A DNA stretch of 64,000 bases from assembly GCA_030066085.1 (NCBI GenBank), contig JASJCI010000005.1, positions 62,001 through 126,000 of the forward strand, read 5' to 3'. Position 1 is the first letter of the stretch. Every line of letters starts with the position of its first letter. The DNA comes from Gammaproteobacteria bacterium. Lineage in GTDB: Bacteria; Pseudomonadota; Gammaproteobacteria; GCA-001735895. The position numbers and the translations under genes were made by a program. Below, one piece after another: positions 18,517 to 26,855 of the stretch. A model generated the notes under the pieces. The model did not search any database. It saw only the letters and a list, made by a program, of their open reading frames with translations, and had not been told where the DNA came from.

Positions 18517-18933
18517 ATGCCGATCAGTTTCGAACGAGTATTTTCCCTGCACGACGACGCGCTGCTGTTGCGCGGACAGCGTGCATCGGTGCTGGCGTCG
18601 AATATCGCCAACGCGGATACGCCGCACTACAAGGCGCGCGACTTCGATTTTGCCGACGCCCTGAAAAAGGCCGGCGACAGCATGACGCCCCCGGTAACGC
18701 TTGCCAGTACGCATCGCAATCACATCACTCCCGCTAATGGCGGGCAGTTTGCCGCGCAATCGTCAGCGGCACTGCAGTATCGCGTGCCGCTGCATCCGTC
18801 ACTCGACGGTAATACCGTGGATTCACACGTGGAGCAGGCCGAGTTCGCGCAGAACGCACTGCAGTACCAGGCCAGCTTCACCTTTCTCAACAGCAAGATC
18901 AACGGCCTGGTCAAGGCCCTCAAGGGAGAATAA
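18517..18933 (+). CDS. flgB: Flagellar proximal rod protein FlgB
   Basis: 138 residues, the normal FlgB size, with the rod-protein N-terminal signature 'LRGQRASVLASNIANADTP' and C-terminal helix 'AEFAQNALQYQASFTFLN'. It forms the proximal rod with FlgC and FlgF. ATG 18517 is chosen because the upstream extension crosses the sigma54 promoter. The ribosome site is weak (GGTG). First gene of flgBCDEF. Confidence 0.94.
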   Translation: MPISFERVFSLHDDALLLRGQRASVLASNIANADTPHYKARDFDFADALKKAGDSMTPPVTLASTHRNHITPANGGQFAAQSSAALQYRVPLHPSLDGNTVDSHVEQAEFAQNALQYQASFTFLNSKINGLVKALKGE

Positions 18934-18935
18934 CC

Positions 18936-19346
18936 ATGGGCCTGTTCGCCAACTTTAATATTTCCGGCAGCGCCATCAGCGCACAGTCGGTGCGGCTCAA
19001 CAGTATCGCCAGCAACCTCGCCAATGCCGAAACCCTGGCTTCCAGCGAAGCCGCGGCCTATCGCTCGCGTCAGCCGGTGTTCCAGGCCATGCTCGACGGG
19101 CAGGGTGCCGCGGGCGAGGTCGGGGTCCGCATGCTCGGCGTGGTCGAAAGCCAGCAAGCGGTGCAGCGCCGCTACGATCCCGCGCATGCGCTGGCGGACG
19201 CGGAAGGTTTCGTTTATGGCAGCAACGTCAACCCGGTCGAGGAAATGGCCAACATGCTGTCGGCGTCGCGCGCCTACCAGAACAACGTCGAAGTCATGAA
19301 CACGTCGCGCGACCTGCTGCTGCGTGTACTGAGCCTGGGCAGCTGA
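18936..19346 (+). CDS. flgC: Flagellar proximal rod protein FlgC
   Basis: 136 residues. The N-terminal 'SAQSVRLNSIASNLANAET' and C-terminal 'NPVEEMANMLSASRAYQNNVEVMNT'-type helices are the rod/hook family signatures that polymerise the axial structure. It begins 2 bases after flgB. Confidence 0.96.
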   Translation: MGLFANFNISGSAISAQSVRLNSIASNLANAETLASSEAAAYRSRQPVFQAMLDGQGAAGEVGVRMLGVVESQQAVQRRYDPAHALADAEGFVYGSNVNPVEEMANMLSASRAYQNNVEVMNTSRDLLLRVLSLGS

Positions 19347-19356
19347 GGAATAAATC

Positions 19357-20034
19357 ATGTCCGAAATCGATAGCAACAATATTTTTACCCAGCTCGGGCT
19401 CAATCGTAAGGTCGAGACCGAGCAGCGCGCCAACGATGAACTCGGCCAGGCTGAATTCCTCGAGCTGATGACCGCCCAGCTGCGTTTCCAGGATCCGCTG
19501 CAGCCAATGGAGAACGGCGATTTCCTCGGCCAGATGGCGCAGTTCGGCACGGTAAGCGGGATCAACGATTTGAATACCACTTTCAACAACATGAGCGCCT
19601 CGTTCCAGTCGAACCAGGCGCTGCAGGCTTCGACCCTGGTCGGCCGGCGCGTACTGGTGCCGGCGAGCAGCGGTTTTCTCACGGATGGTCAGTCGATGAC
19701 GGCCGCGGTGGACCTCGAACAGCCGGCCAGCCGGATCGTGATCTCGATCCAGAACGGCGCGGGCCAGCTGGTGCATCGTGAAGAGCTCGGTGCACAGCAG
19801 GCGGGCCTGGTCGAATTCGCGTGGAATGGCGAGGATGCCGGCGGTAATCGCCTCGCGAGCGGCGAATACCGGATTGCAGCCGAAGTGTATCGCGGTGACG
19901 CGGTGACCAGCGGCAGTACCTACACGGTGGTTGATGTCGAGAGCGTAACGCTCGGCGTCGGTGGACAGGATTTGACGCTCGGCGTCTCCGGTCTCGGCGA
20001 TATCGACATGGGCCAGGTTCGCAAAATCATGTAA
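19357..20034 (+). CDS. flgD: Flagellar hook-capping protein FlgD
   Basis: 225 residues. The conserved N-terminal 'FLELMTAQLRFQDPLQPMENGDFLGQMAQF' region is split here by position 36-65. The C-terminal part is beta-rich with the FLG-Ig-like fold ('VEFAWNGEDAGGNRLASGEY' region). FlgD caps the growing hook so that FlgE can be added, then leaves. It lies between flgC and flgE in canonical order. Confidence 0.95.
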   Translation: MSEIDSNNIFTQLGLNRKVETEQRANDELGQAEFLELMTAQLRFQDPLQPMENGDFLGQMAQFGTVSGINDLNTTFNNMSASFQSNQALQASTLVGRRVLVPASSGFLTDGQSMTAAVDLEQPASRIVISIQNGAGQLVHREELGAQQAGLVEFAWNGEDAGGNRLASGEYRIAAEVYRGDAVTSGSTYTVVDVESVTLGVGGQDLTLGVSGLGDIDMGQVRKIM

Positions 20035-20051
20035 CAAGGCAGGAGAAACAG

Positions 20052-21374
20052 ATGTCCTTCAATACAGCACTCAGCGGATTACAGGCCGCGACGGTCGACC
20101 TCGGCGTCACCAGTAACAACATCGCCAACGTCGCGACGACTGGCTTCAAGCACTCGCGCACCGAGTTTGCCGACCTGTTCGAGATTTCACCCTTCGGTAA
20201 CACGCCGACATCGGTCGGCAGCGGTGTGCGGGTGTCCAGCGTCAGTCAGCAGTTCGACCAGGGTAACCTCAAGTTTACCGACGCGACCCTCGACCTCGCC
20301 GTCAGCGGCCAGGGATTTTTCGTCATGAACAGCGACCTGGCCGGCAGCGATATCACCTATACCCGCGCGGGCCAGTTCCGCGTGGATAACGCCGGTTACC
20401 TGACCAACAGCGCGGGCGAATACGTGCAGGCTTTCCCGGTCGATGCCAGCGGCAACGTCACCTCGACCAGCCTGAATACGACCGTGCCGGTGCAGCTGCC
20501 GCCGACCACCGGATCGCCGCAGGCCACCACCGAGATCGAGATCGGCGTGAACCTGGACTCGACCACGACCGCGCTGCTGCCGACCGCGTTCGACCCGACC
20601 GCGAGTAACACCTACAACCACTCCACGTCGACCACGGTTTACGACTCGCTCGGTGCCTCGCACGTGCTGTCCTACTACTTCGTGCATGATCAGCCGGGCT
20701 CCCCCACCAACGGTGCCAACGATCCCAACCAGTGGGTGGTTTTCACCTACCTGGACGGCGCCGAGGTCGACATTAACGGCGGTACCGCGATCACGCACCT
20801 GAACGGCGGTACGCCGACCACCACGGACGCGGCTATCCTGAACTTCAACACCGACGGCAGCTTCGACACCGTAACGCCGGCACTGTCGCAGAACCTGGCG
20901 GTTGCGCTGACCAACGGCGCGGCGCCGCTGACGATTACCCACGATTTCGCCAACAACCCGATGACCCAGTTTGCGTCACCGTTCTCGGTGGCCACGCTGG
21001 ACCCGGACGGTTTTGCCACGGGGCGCCTGACAGGGCTCGATATTTCCGAGGATGGCATGCTGCGCGCAACCTACAGTAACGGCATCTCCAACCCGCTGGG
21101 ACAGATCGCGATGGCCGATTTTCCCAACAGCCAGGGTCTGCGCTCGATCGGCGCCGCTTCCTGGAAGGAAACCATCGATTCGGGGGCGGTGATCACCGGT
21201 GGCGCCGGCACGGGCCGCTTCGGCCTGATCCAGTCCGGTGCGCTGGAAACCTCCAACGTCGACCTGACCCAGCAACTGGTCAACCTGATTACCGCGCAGC
21301 GGAATTTCCAGGCCAACGCCCGGTCGATCGAAACTTCCAACGCGGTTACCGATACGATCATCCAGATCCGGTAA
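20052..21374 (+). CDS. flgE: Flagellar hook protein FlgE
   Basis: 440 residues, with axial-family N-terminus 'SGLQAATVDLGVTSNNIANV' and C-terminus 'QRNFQANARSIETSN', and a Thr/Asn/Ser-rich surface-exposed middle (about 150-300). The length is typical for a Pseudomonas or Vibrio type hook subunit. A clear AGGAG ribosome site precedes the ATG. Confidence 0.96.
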   Translation: MSFNTALSGLQAATVDLGVTSNNIANVATTGFKHSRTEFADLFEISPFGNTPTSVGSGVRVSSVSQQFDQGNLKFTDATLDLAVSGQGFFVMNSDLAGSDITYTRAGQFRVDNAGYLTNSAGEYVQAFPVDASGNVTSTSLNTTVPVQLPPTTGSPQATTEIEIGVNLDSTTTALLPTAFDPTASNTYNHSTSTTVYDSLGASHVLSYYFVHDQPGSPTNGANDPNQWVVFTYLDGAEVDINGGTAITHLNGGTPTTTDAAILNFNTDGSFDTVTPALSQNLAVALTNGAAPLTITHDFANNPMTQFASPFSVATLDPDGFATGRLTGLDISEDGMLRATYSNGISNPLGQIAMADFPNSQGLRSIGAASWKETIDSGAVITGGAGTGRFGLIQSGALETSNVDLTQQLVNLITAQRNFQANARSIETSNAVTDTIIQIR

Positions 21375-21396
21375 CTGATACCCGGGGAATAATGAC

Positions 21397-22140
21397 GTGG
21401 ACAACTATCTCTATCTCGCAATGAACGGTGCCGCGCAAGCCATGCTTGCGCAGCAAAACAACGCCAATAATCTCGCCAACGTCAGCACGGTGGGATTCAA
21501 GGCGACGCTGGATCACTTCCAGGCGCGGCCGCTCACGGGACCGGGATTCCAGGACCGCGTCTATGTCATGGATGAACCCGCCGGGGCGGATCTCCGCCCC
21601 GGCGCCCTGATGACTACCGGGCGCGATCTCGACGTCGCGCTCGACGACGATGGCTGGTTCGCGGTGCAGGCCGCCGATGGTGGTACCGCTTACTCGCGCC
21701 GGGGCGACTTTCGCATAGACCCGAACGGTCTGCTGCTCAACGGCGCCAACCAGATCGTGCTCGGCGAGGGCGGTCCGATCACCATTCCGCAGTTCGAGTC
21801 ACTGGTGGTCGGACGCGACGGCACGGTGAGTATACGTGCCGCCGGACAGTCCGCCGACAGCCTGGTCGCGGTCGATCGCATTCGACTCGTGCGTGCCGAG
21901 GCTGGCCAACTGGTGCGTGGCGAAGACGGGCTGTTCCGCAGCGCGGATGGCGGCGAACTGCCGCCGGATGCGGATATCGCGATTACATCCGGTGCACTCG
22001 AGGCCAGCAACGTGAACGCGGTCGAGGCCATGGTGCGCATGATCGACTACGCGCGCTACTATGAACACCAGGTCAAGCTGATGAACCTCGCGAGCGAGAA
22101 CGATGCCGCCAGCGCCAGCCTGATGCGCATGGGCGGCTGA
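21397..22140 (+). CDS. flgF: Flagellar proximal rod protein FlgF
   Basis: 247 residues starting at GTG 21397, preceded by GGGG at suitable spacing. N-terminal '[21 protein letters not shown]' and C-terminal 'NVNAVEAMVRMIDYARYYEHQ' are the FlgF/FlgG rod signatures. It is the last flagellar gene of this block: in the usual order flgG would follow, but here flgG is 35.5 kb away at 57681 with its own promoter. Confidence 0.95.
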   Translation: MDNYLYLAMNGAAQAMLAQQNNANNLANVSTVGFKATLDHFQARPLTGPGFQDRVYVMDEPAGADLRPGALMTTGRDLDVALDDDGWFAVQAADGGTAYSRRGDFRIDPNGLLLNGANQIVLGEGGPITIPQFESLVVGRDGTVSIRAAGQSADSLVAVDRIRLVRAEAGQLVRGEDGLFRSADGGELPPDADIAITSGALEASNVNAVEAMVRMIDYARYYEHQVKLMNLASENDAASASLMRMGG

Positions 22141-22208
22141 TACTGCGCGAGCCCGTGAAACCTCCCTGAGGTCATGGCAAAATCGGGTTTTATCCCAGGA
22201 ACCCGCCC

Positions 22209-22700
22209 GTGACCGACGATCCCCTGAGCGATTACCTCGATTTGCGCGCGCAGGTCGACAGTGCGCAGCTGGCAACCCTCGGTACCGATGCGCTGCCGGA
22301 AGCGAGCCATGCGCCGATAGTCTGGCTGGAGGACGGCATATTCCTTTTTCTGAGCGATCTTGCCGCACATGCGCATAACCTGCGCCGCAACCCCGCGCTT
22401 GGCCTGGTCATGGTGGAGCATGAAGGCAGTAATGCGTTCGCCCGCCGACGCATAACCCTGCAGTGCCGGGCGGAGCTGGTGGCACGAGACGATTCCCGTT
22501 TCGCGCCGGTCATGGCGGTATTCAGGCGTAATTTCGGTAAGGTCATGGACTTGCTCGAGCCGCTGGCCGACTTCAACCTGTTTCGGGCGCGAATCGAGCG
22601 GGGCAGCTTCGTGCGCGGATTCGGCCAGGCCTACGTTTTCGAAGGGGCCGATCCGCGGCAGCTCGCCGCGGTGGATCCGCGTTCCGGGCAGGGCGCCTAG
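22209..22700 (+). CDS. HugZ-like FMN-binding split-barrel protein
   Basis: 163 residues in the pyridoxamine 5'-phosphate oxidase-like fold. 'PIVWLEDGIFLFLSDLAAHAHNL' region and 'GSFVRGFGQAYVFEG' near the C-terminus match HugZ-type heme-utilisation proteins, which bind and degrade heme; true PdxH residues are not evident. Start is GTG 22209 with AGGA 8 bases upstream. Its TAG stop overlaps the stop of the convergent unknown gene in a CTAG palindrome. Heme degradation is inference from family only. Confidence 0.75.
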   Translation: MTDDPLSDYLDLRAQVDSAQLATLGTDALPEASHAPIVWLEDGIFLFLSDLAAHAHNLRRNPALGLVMVEHEGSNAFARRRITLQCRAELVARDDSRFAPVMAVFRRNFGKVMDLLEPLADFNLFRARIERGSFVRGFGQAYVFEGADPRQLAAVDPRSGQGA

Positions 22701-23194
22701 GTCCCCAGCATTTTCTGCAGATCCTTACGCAGATCGTCCGCCTGGTACATGCCGCCAGGCGTTTCCGAGATCGCCGCGTACCAGGATTTAACCAGGCCCT
22801 GCAGTGCCGCGAGATCGTCGGTGGCATAAATTTGCTCGACCAGGGCCGCGACGCGGACGCGATTGCCGAAGGTCAGCAGGGTATTGCACATGAATTCCCT
22901 TGGATCGGCCTCGTCGGCCTCTGCATCCGCGGGCTGGCTGTCCATACTAGCTCCGCCGCCTGTGCCGGCGGGATTGACCGCGTGCGCAACCGGCTGGATG
23001 AATTCGAGCCGCAGCAGGTTGTGCAGGATGTCCTCGATGTTGTCGCATAGCGACAGCTGCGCAAGCGTTGCCGCATCGTTGTGCCCGTTGACCAGGATCA
23101 GAACGCGGCGCTCCTTCATCGATAGCGCACCGGTCCTGTGGTCGATTTCCGACTGACCCCTGGGCGTTTTCGAGAAGGTGTCGCTGGTTTGCAT
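22697..23194 (-). CDS. Conserved small protein of unknown function
   Basis: 165 residues, no signal peptide or membrane segment. The N-terminal part ('KTPRGQSEIDHRTGALSMKE', then 'RRVLILVNGHNDAATLAQLS') looks like a small winged-helix-type module I have seen in proteobacterial hypothetical proteins. A Gly/Ala/Asp-rich linker (about 75-95) and a helical C-terminal domain follow. I do not know the function. ATG 23194 has GGAAAA upstream; a GTG 84 bases earlier is possible but has no good ribosome site. It is convergent with the HugZ-like gene and the two stop codons overlap. Confidence 0.6.
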   Translation of the reverse strand: MQTSDTFSKTPRGQSEIDHRTGALSMKERRVLILVNGHNDAATLAQLSLCDNIEDILHNLLRLEFIQPVAHAVNPAGTGGGASMDSQPADAEADEADPREFMCNTLLTFGNRVRVAALVEQIYATDDLAALQGLVKSWYAAISETPGGMYQADDLRKDLQKMLGT

Positions 23195-23814
23195 GAATTT
23201 TCCGGTTCGCTGCGGCGCGTAACGGTAACTATCGGCACTCGCGTTCGAATGCTGAGGCAACGGACGAAAATCGTTCACGGGCCCGCCTAGCGCCGCTGCG
23301 GAAAGCCACTCGAAGATGAACGGAAGGTAGCGGGACCTGTTGACCGGCAGCGGGCGATTTGGCTCGAGACGCGCTGATCAGGGCCTGGTTCAGTGATCCG
23401 GTCCACCCTCTGGACGACAGTCCCGGCCTTGCGATCGCGCCATCGTCGGATCGCCCGCAAACAGGCCGGCGCGCGCGAAATCCGCTGCTGCAAATCGAGA
23501 AAAAGCCAATTTTCAGTGGTATCTGGACAAGGCCTGTGGTTTACTAGCGCCTCTTGCCAGGTTGCCCGACGAGGCAACGGCGCCGAAAAGGCTGTCCTGA
23601 AACAGTTACGAAAAACCGAAAACTGGAGGAGAAAGCTGCCCACATCAGAAAAATTCCAATGGCAGCGAGGACGAAAGAGGCGCCGCAAGCAGGCGCCTTT
23701 TTTTTGCGTCGCCGGCAGCTGTTCAATCGTCGGTAAAGCCGCAATTCGAACCCCCCTCCCGCGGGATCACCCGGGTCGATCCCGCCATGCTGACATCCCC
23801 GAGTAAATCCTGGC
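23195..23814. other. 620-base stretch without a credible gene
   Basis: The open frames here have arginine-rich, family-less translations typical of shadow frames. Elements seen: a short hairpin TTGCC / GGCAA around 23562-23577, several GGA trinucleotides (for example CTGGAGGAG and GAGGACG) that could bind a CsrA/RsmA protein, and a strong plus-strand terminator at 23678-23705. Together these suggest an untranslated RNA ending at the terminator, but I cannot identify a convincing promoter. Confidence 0.45.
23678..23705 (+). terminator. Strong Rho-independent terminator, plus strand, no gene upstream
   Basis: AGGCGCC - GCAAGC - AGGCGCC followed by eight T residues. The GGCGCC arms pair perfectly. 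No coding gene on the plus strand lies between the HugZ-like gene (ending 22700) and this site, so it probably ends a small RNA. Confidence 0.75.
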
Positions 23815-23823
23815 TGCTATAAT
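23815..23823 (+). promoter_or_regulatory. Extended -10 promoter at the SH3-protein gene
   Basis: TGCTATAAT is a perfect extended -10. Only six bases separate it from the ATG at 23830, so the predicted start falls on or within a few bases of the initiation codon, implying a leaderless or nearly leaderless mRNA. No -35 at normal spacing was found, as expected for an extended -10 promoter. Confidence 0.55.
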
Positions 23824-23829
23824 CCGGCC

Positions 23830-24381
23830 ATGAGCAGGAAACCGTGGCGCTACTGTCTGTTGTTGATCGTGCTGGTGGTGCCGGCGGCGGCAAGCCAGGA
23901 CGGCGTAATCGTGCGCAGCGCGGCGGTATTCGCCGATGCCAGCAGTAACTCGCCGCAGGTCGGCGAGCTGGTCGCCGGCACCCGGGTATCGATATTCTCG
24001 CGCAAGGGTGGCTGGCAGGAAGTGTTTGTCGAGCAGCAGGCGGTGATCGGATGGGTGCGCAGCTACCAGGTGCGCGCGGGCAACTTCGATGCCCCCGCCA
24101 GTGTCGAAACCGGCGAGGATTCGCGCGGATTCCTTGCGGGCCTCGCCTCGTTTTCGCGCAGGGCCAGCAGTTTCTTCAGTACCAGGAGCGGCAGCACCAG
24201 TTCGGGCACGGCAACGATCGGCGTGCGCGGACTCAGCGAAGCCGAAATCAATGCGGCGCAGGCCGATTTTGTCGAACTGGAAAAGATGGACCGGTTCGCC
24301 AGCGGCAGCACCCGCATGCCGGCTTTTACCCGTACGGGCAAGCTCGAGGCACGGTCCGTGGCGCATATCGCGGGCCGGTAA
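23830..24381 (+). CDS. Secreted SH3b-domain protein
   Basis: 183 residues: signal peptide (about 8-21, cleavage near 'PAAAS'), then a bacterial SH3 domain about 25-80 ('VIVRSAAVFADASSNSPQVG', 'GWQEVFVEQQAVIGWVRSYQ'), a Ser-rich linker and a C-terminal 'RGLSEAEINAAQADFVELEK' segment. SH3b domains often bind peptidoglycan. It is one base upstream of the M48 protease gene and probably co-transcribed, a pairing that suggests a shared envelope quality-control role (inference). No ribosome site precedes the ATG; see the promoter. Confidence 0.75.
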   Translation: MSRKPWRYCLLLIVLVVPAAASQDGVIVRSAAVFADASSNSPQVGELVAGTRVSIFSRKGGWQEVFVEQQAVIGWVRSYQVRAGNFDAPASVETGEDSRGFLAGLASFSRRASSFFSTRSGSTSSGTATIGVRGLSEAEINAAQADFVELEKMDRFASGSTRMPAFTRTGKLEARSVAHIAGR

Positions 24382-24382
24382 C

Positions 24383-25264
24383 ATGAAACGCTCCGTTCTG
24401 CTCGCATTCGTTTGCTGTTGCCTGGTCGTTGGCTCCGGCTGGAACACATCGGTGGCGGCTTTCGACCTCGACGAGCTGCAGCAGGAATTCGAGAAAGCCA
24501 AGAAAAAGCTCAGGCAAGCGAAAAAAGACATTGATGCCGCGCGCGGCAAGGTCTCGACCGAGGACGAGATCGAGATCGGCGGTAATCTCGTCTCCGGATT
24601 GCTCGGCGCGGCCCCGCTGGTCGACAATCCCGCCCTGCAGCGCTACGTCAACGATGTCGGCTACTGGGTAGCGTCGCAATCGAAGCGCAAGAAACTGCCG
24701 TGGCGATTCGGCGTCATCGAATCGGATGGCATCAATGCCTTCGCGGCTCCCGGCGGCTACGTGGTTATTACCCTCGGTCTCTACAACCTGCTCGAGAACG
24801 AAGCGCAGCTGGCCGGAATCCTGGCGCACGAAATTGCGCACGTGGTACACAAGCATCACCTGCGAGCGCTGCAGAAAACCATGAAACGCGAGTTCTGGAC
24901 CCGGGTAACCGTCGGCCAGGTCGGCGATTCCGGCGACCGTGAAAAGCTGCGCGCGATGATCAACGCCGGTGTCCAGCTCTACGCCACCGGGCTCGATCGC
25001 GAGTATGAATTCGATGCCGATATGCGCGGGGTTGTGTTGGCCGCGCGGGCCGGTTACGATCCGTTTGCGCTGCTCGACGTACTCACTACGATCGACAGCA
25101 TAAATCCGGAATCCGGCGAGCTCGAGGTCCTGTTGAAGACCCACCCGCCGACCGGCGACCGCCTGCGTCAACTGGCCGACAAAATGGATGGTCGCCTCGA
25201 CAAGTATGCTTCCGGGCGTGTCAACGGCACGCGTTTCCGTCAGGTAGTGGCCAGCGAGCAGTAA
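24383..25264 (+). CDS. Periplasmic M48-family metalloprotease
   Basis: 293 residues with an N-terminal signal sequence (about 4-26). The zinc-binding motif 'HEIAH' is at 149-153 and the third ligand region 'YEFDADMRG' has Glu212 with Asp216 (ExxxD). No TPR region follows, so it is shorter than BepA and closer to LoiP/YcaL-type proteases. ATG 24383 is chosen because upstream in-frame sequence overlaps the SH3 gene and the signal peptide begins here. Confidence 0.88.
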   Translation: MKRSVLLAFVCCCLVVGSGWNTSVAAFDLDELQQEFEKAKKKLRQAKKDIDAARGKVSTEDEIEIGGNLVSGLLGAAPLVDNPALQRYVNDVGYWVASQSKRKKLPWRFGVIESDGINAFAAPGGYVVITLGLYNLLENEAQLAGILAHEIAHVVHKHHLRALQKTMKREFWTRVTVGQVGDSGDREKLRAMINAGVQLYATGLDREYEFDADMRGVVLAARAGYDPFALLDVLTTIDSINPESGELEVLLKTHPPTGDRLRQLADKMDGRLDKYASGRVNGTRFRQVVASEQ

Positions 25265-25279
25265 CAGGTTCACAGTCTC

Positions 25280-26314
25280 ATGTCCGAGGTTTCTTCAGAC
25301 GATCGCGCGATTGCGCGCTGGTTGATGGTTTGTCTGGCGCTGGTGTTTGCCATGGTAGTACTGGGCGGGGTCACCCGTCTCACGGGATCGGGACTGTCGA
25401 TGGTAACCTGGCACCCGACCGGCATGCTGCCGCCGCTGACTGCGCTGCAGTGGCAGGCCGAGTTCGATCTCTACCGGCAGTTCCCCGAGTACCAGCAGAT
25501 CAATCGCGGCATGAGTGTCGATGAATTCAAGCGTATCTACTGGTTCGAGTATTCACACCGCATGCTGGGTCGCCTTATCGGCCTGGTATTCCTGCTGCCG
25601 TTCCTGTACTTCTGGTTCAGTCGCAGGATCCGTCCGGGCCTCACTCCGCGCCTGATGCTCATGTTCGTGCTGGGCGGGCTGCAGGGATTGCTCGGCTGGT
25701 ACATGGTGAAGAGCGGGCTGGTCAATAACCCGCACGTCAGCCAGTACCGCCTGACCGCGCATTTAACCAGCGCCATCCTGATCTTCGGCTTCATCCTGTG
25801 GACGATTCTCGGCCTGCTTTCGCCCCGGCCCTACCGGCCGCTGGCCGAGTCGACCCGGCCACGCTGGCGGCAGGGCTCGCTGGCGTTGACCTGCCTGGTA
25901 TTGCTTACCATCGTCTCGGGCGGATTCGTCGCCGGGCTCGATGCCGGAATGATATTCAATACTTTTCCCCTCATGGGCGGCGCACTGATTCCGGAGGGCA
26001 TAGGCGCGCTGTCGCCCTGGTACCTGAATCCGCTGGAAAACCTGGTGACGGTGCAGTTCAATCACCGCTGGCTGGCGGTGCTGACCGCTATCCTGCTGCT
26101 GGCCTGGTACTGGCGCGGGCGCGAGACTTTTGCCAGCCAGCCCGCGCAGACAAGCTTCAAGCTGATCGGCATGATGGTCATTATCCAGGTCGCGCTGGGC
26201 ATCAGCACACTGCTGTGGCAGGTGCCGGTAGTGCTCGGCGCGCTGCACCAGGCCGGAGCCTTGCTGTTGTTCAGCATGCTGCTGTTCAATGTCCACGCGC
26301 TCAGCCGGGTTTAG
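25280..26314 (+). CDS. ctaA: Heme A synthase (CtaA/Cox15)
   Basis: 344 residues, eight predicted membrane segments. Conserved histidines sit in 'MVTWHPTG', 'YSHRMLGRL', 'FNHRWLAVL' and 'LHQAGALLL', the heme ligand positions of heme A synthase, which oxidises heme O to heme A for aa3-type oxidases. The 'GGVTRLTGSGLSM' motif is diagnostic. No ctaB or oxidase genes are in the window. It starts 15 bases after the protease gene. Confidence 0.93.
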   Translation: MSEVSSDDRAIARWLMVCLALVFAMVVLGGVTRLTGSGLSMVTWHPTGMLPPLTALQWQAEFDLYRQFPEYQQINRGMSVDEFKRIYWFEYSHRMLGRLIGLVFLLPFLYFWFSRRIRPGLTPRLMLMFVLGGLQGLLGWYMVKSGLVNNPHVSQYRLTAHLTSAILIFGFILWTILGLLSPRPYRPLAESTRPRWRQGSLALTCLVLLTIVSGGFVAGLDAGMIFNTFPLMGGALIPEGIGALSPWYLNPLENLVTVQFNHRWLAVLTAILLLAWYWRGRETFASQPAQTSFKLIGMMVIIQVALGISTLLWQVPVVLGALHQAGALLLFSMLLFNVHALSRV

Positions 26315-26338
26315 CCAGCGGGGCCAGGCGGTTATACT
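26311..26338 (+). promoter_or_regulatory. Possible sigma70 promoter of ispF
   Basis: TATACT (26333-26338) with a half-matching -35 (TTAGCC, 26311-26316) 16 bases upstream, about 30 bases before the ispF ATG. Suggestive only. Confidence 0.35.
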
Positions 26339-26369
26339 TGGCGGCCAGTCCGCGCGGATAATCTAGTTC

Positions 26370-26855
26370 ATGGCCAGCTACCGGATCGGTCACGGTTTCG
26401 ATGTACACGCCTACGGTGACGGCGAAGGTTTCGTGCTCGGCGGGGTTTTCATCGACTGCAAGTACGCGATCATCGCTCACTCCGACGGGGACGTGCTGAT
26501 TCACGCGCTGTGCGATGCGCTGCTCGGCGCGCTCGCGCTTGGAGATATCGGCCGACTGTTTCCCGACGACGATCCGGCCAACGAAGGCCGCGACAGCCGT
26601 GAATTCCTGCGCGAAGCGCTGCGGCTGGTGCGCGCGGAGGGCTGGCGGCTCGCTAACGCGGACCTGACCGTGATGGCGCAGGCGCCGCGGCTGGCGGCGC
26701 GAATCGACGCCATGCGACAGAATCTCGCGCGCGACCTCGAATGCAGTCCGGCGCAGATCGGCATCAAGGCAACCACCACCGAAAAACTCGGCTTCGTCGG
26801 TCGCGAAGAGGGTATCGCGGCCGAGGCCGTGGTGCTGCTGGAGCAGGACTTATGA
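26370..26855 (+). CDS. ispF: 2-C-methyl-D-erythritol 2,4-cyclodiphosphate synthase
   Basis: 161 residues, full length. The zinc and substrate residues are in 'GHGFDVHAY' (Asp11, His13) and '[19 protein letters not shown]'; '[20 protein letters not shown]' is the conserved C-terminal signature. It makes the cyclic intermediate of non-mevalonate isoprenoid synthesis. The usual partner ispD is not adjacent. Its stop overlaps the nagZ start (ATGA). Confidence 0.97.
   Translation: MASYRIGHGFDVHAYGDGEGFVLGGVFIDCKYAIIAHSDGDVLIHALCDALLGALALGDIGRLFPDDDPANEGRDSREFLREALRLVRAEGWRLANADLTVMAQAPRLAARIDAMRQNLARDLECSPAQIGIKATTTEKLGFVGREEGIAAEAVVLLEQDL

Noticed and set aside
23544-23744. 66-codon minus-strand frame with a hydrophobic stretch
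   Set aside because: It runs through the terminator hairpin and A-rich complement of the T run; no ribosome site.
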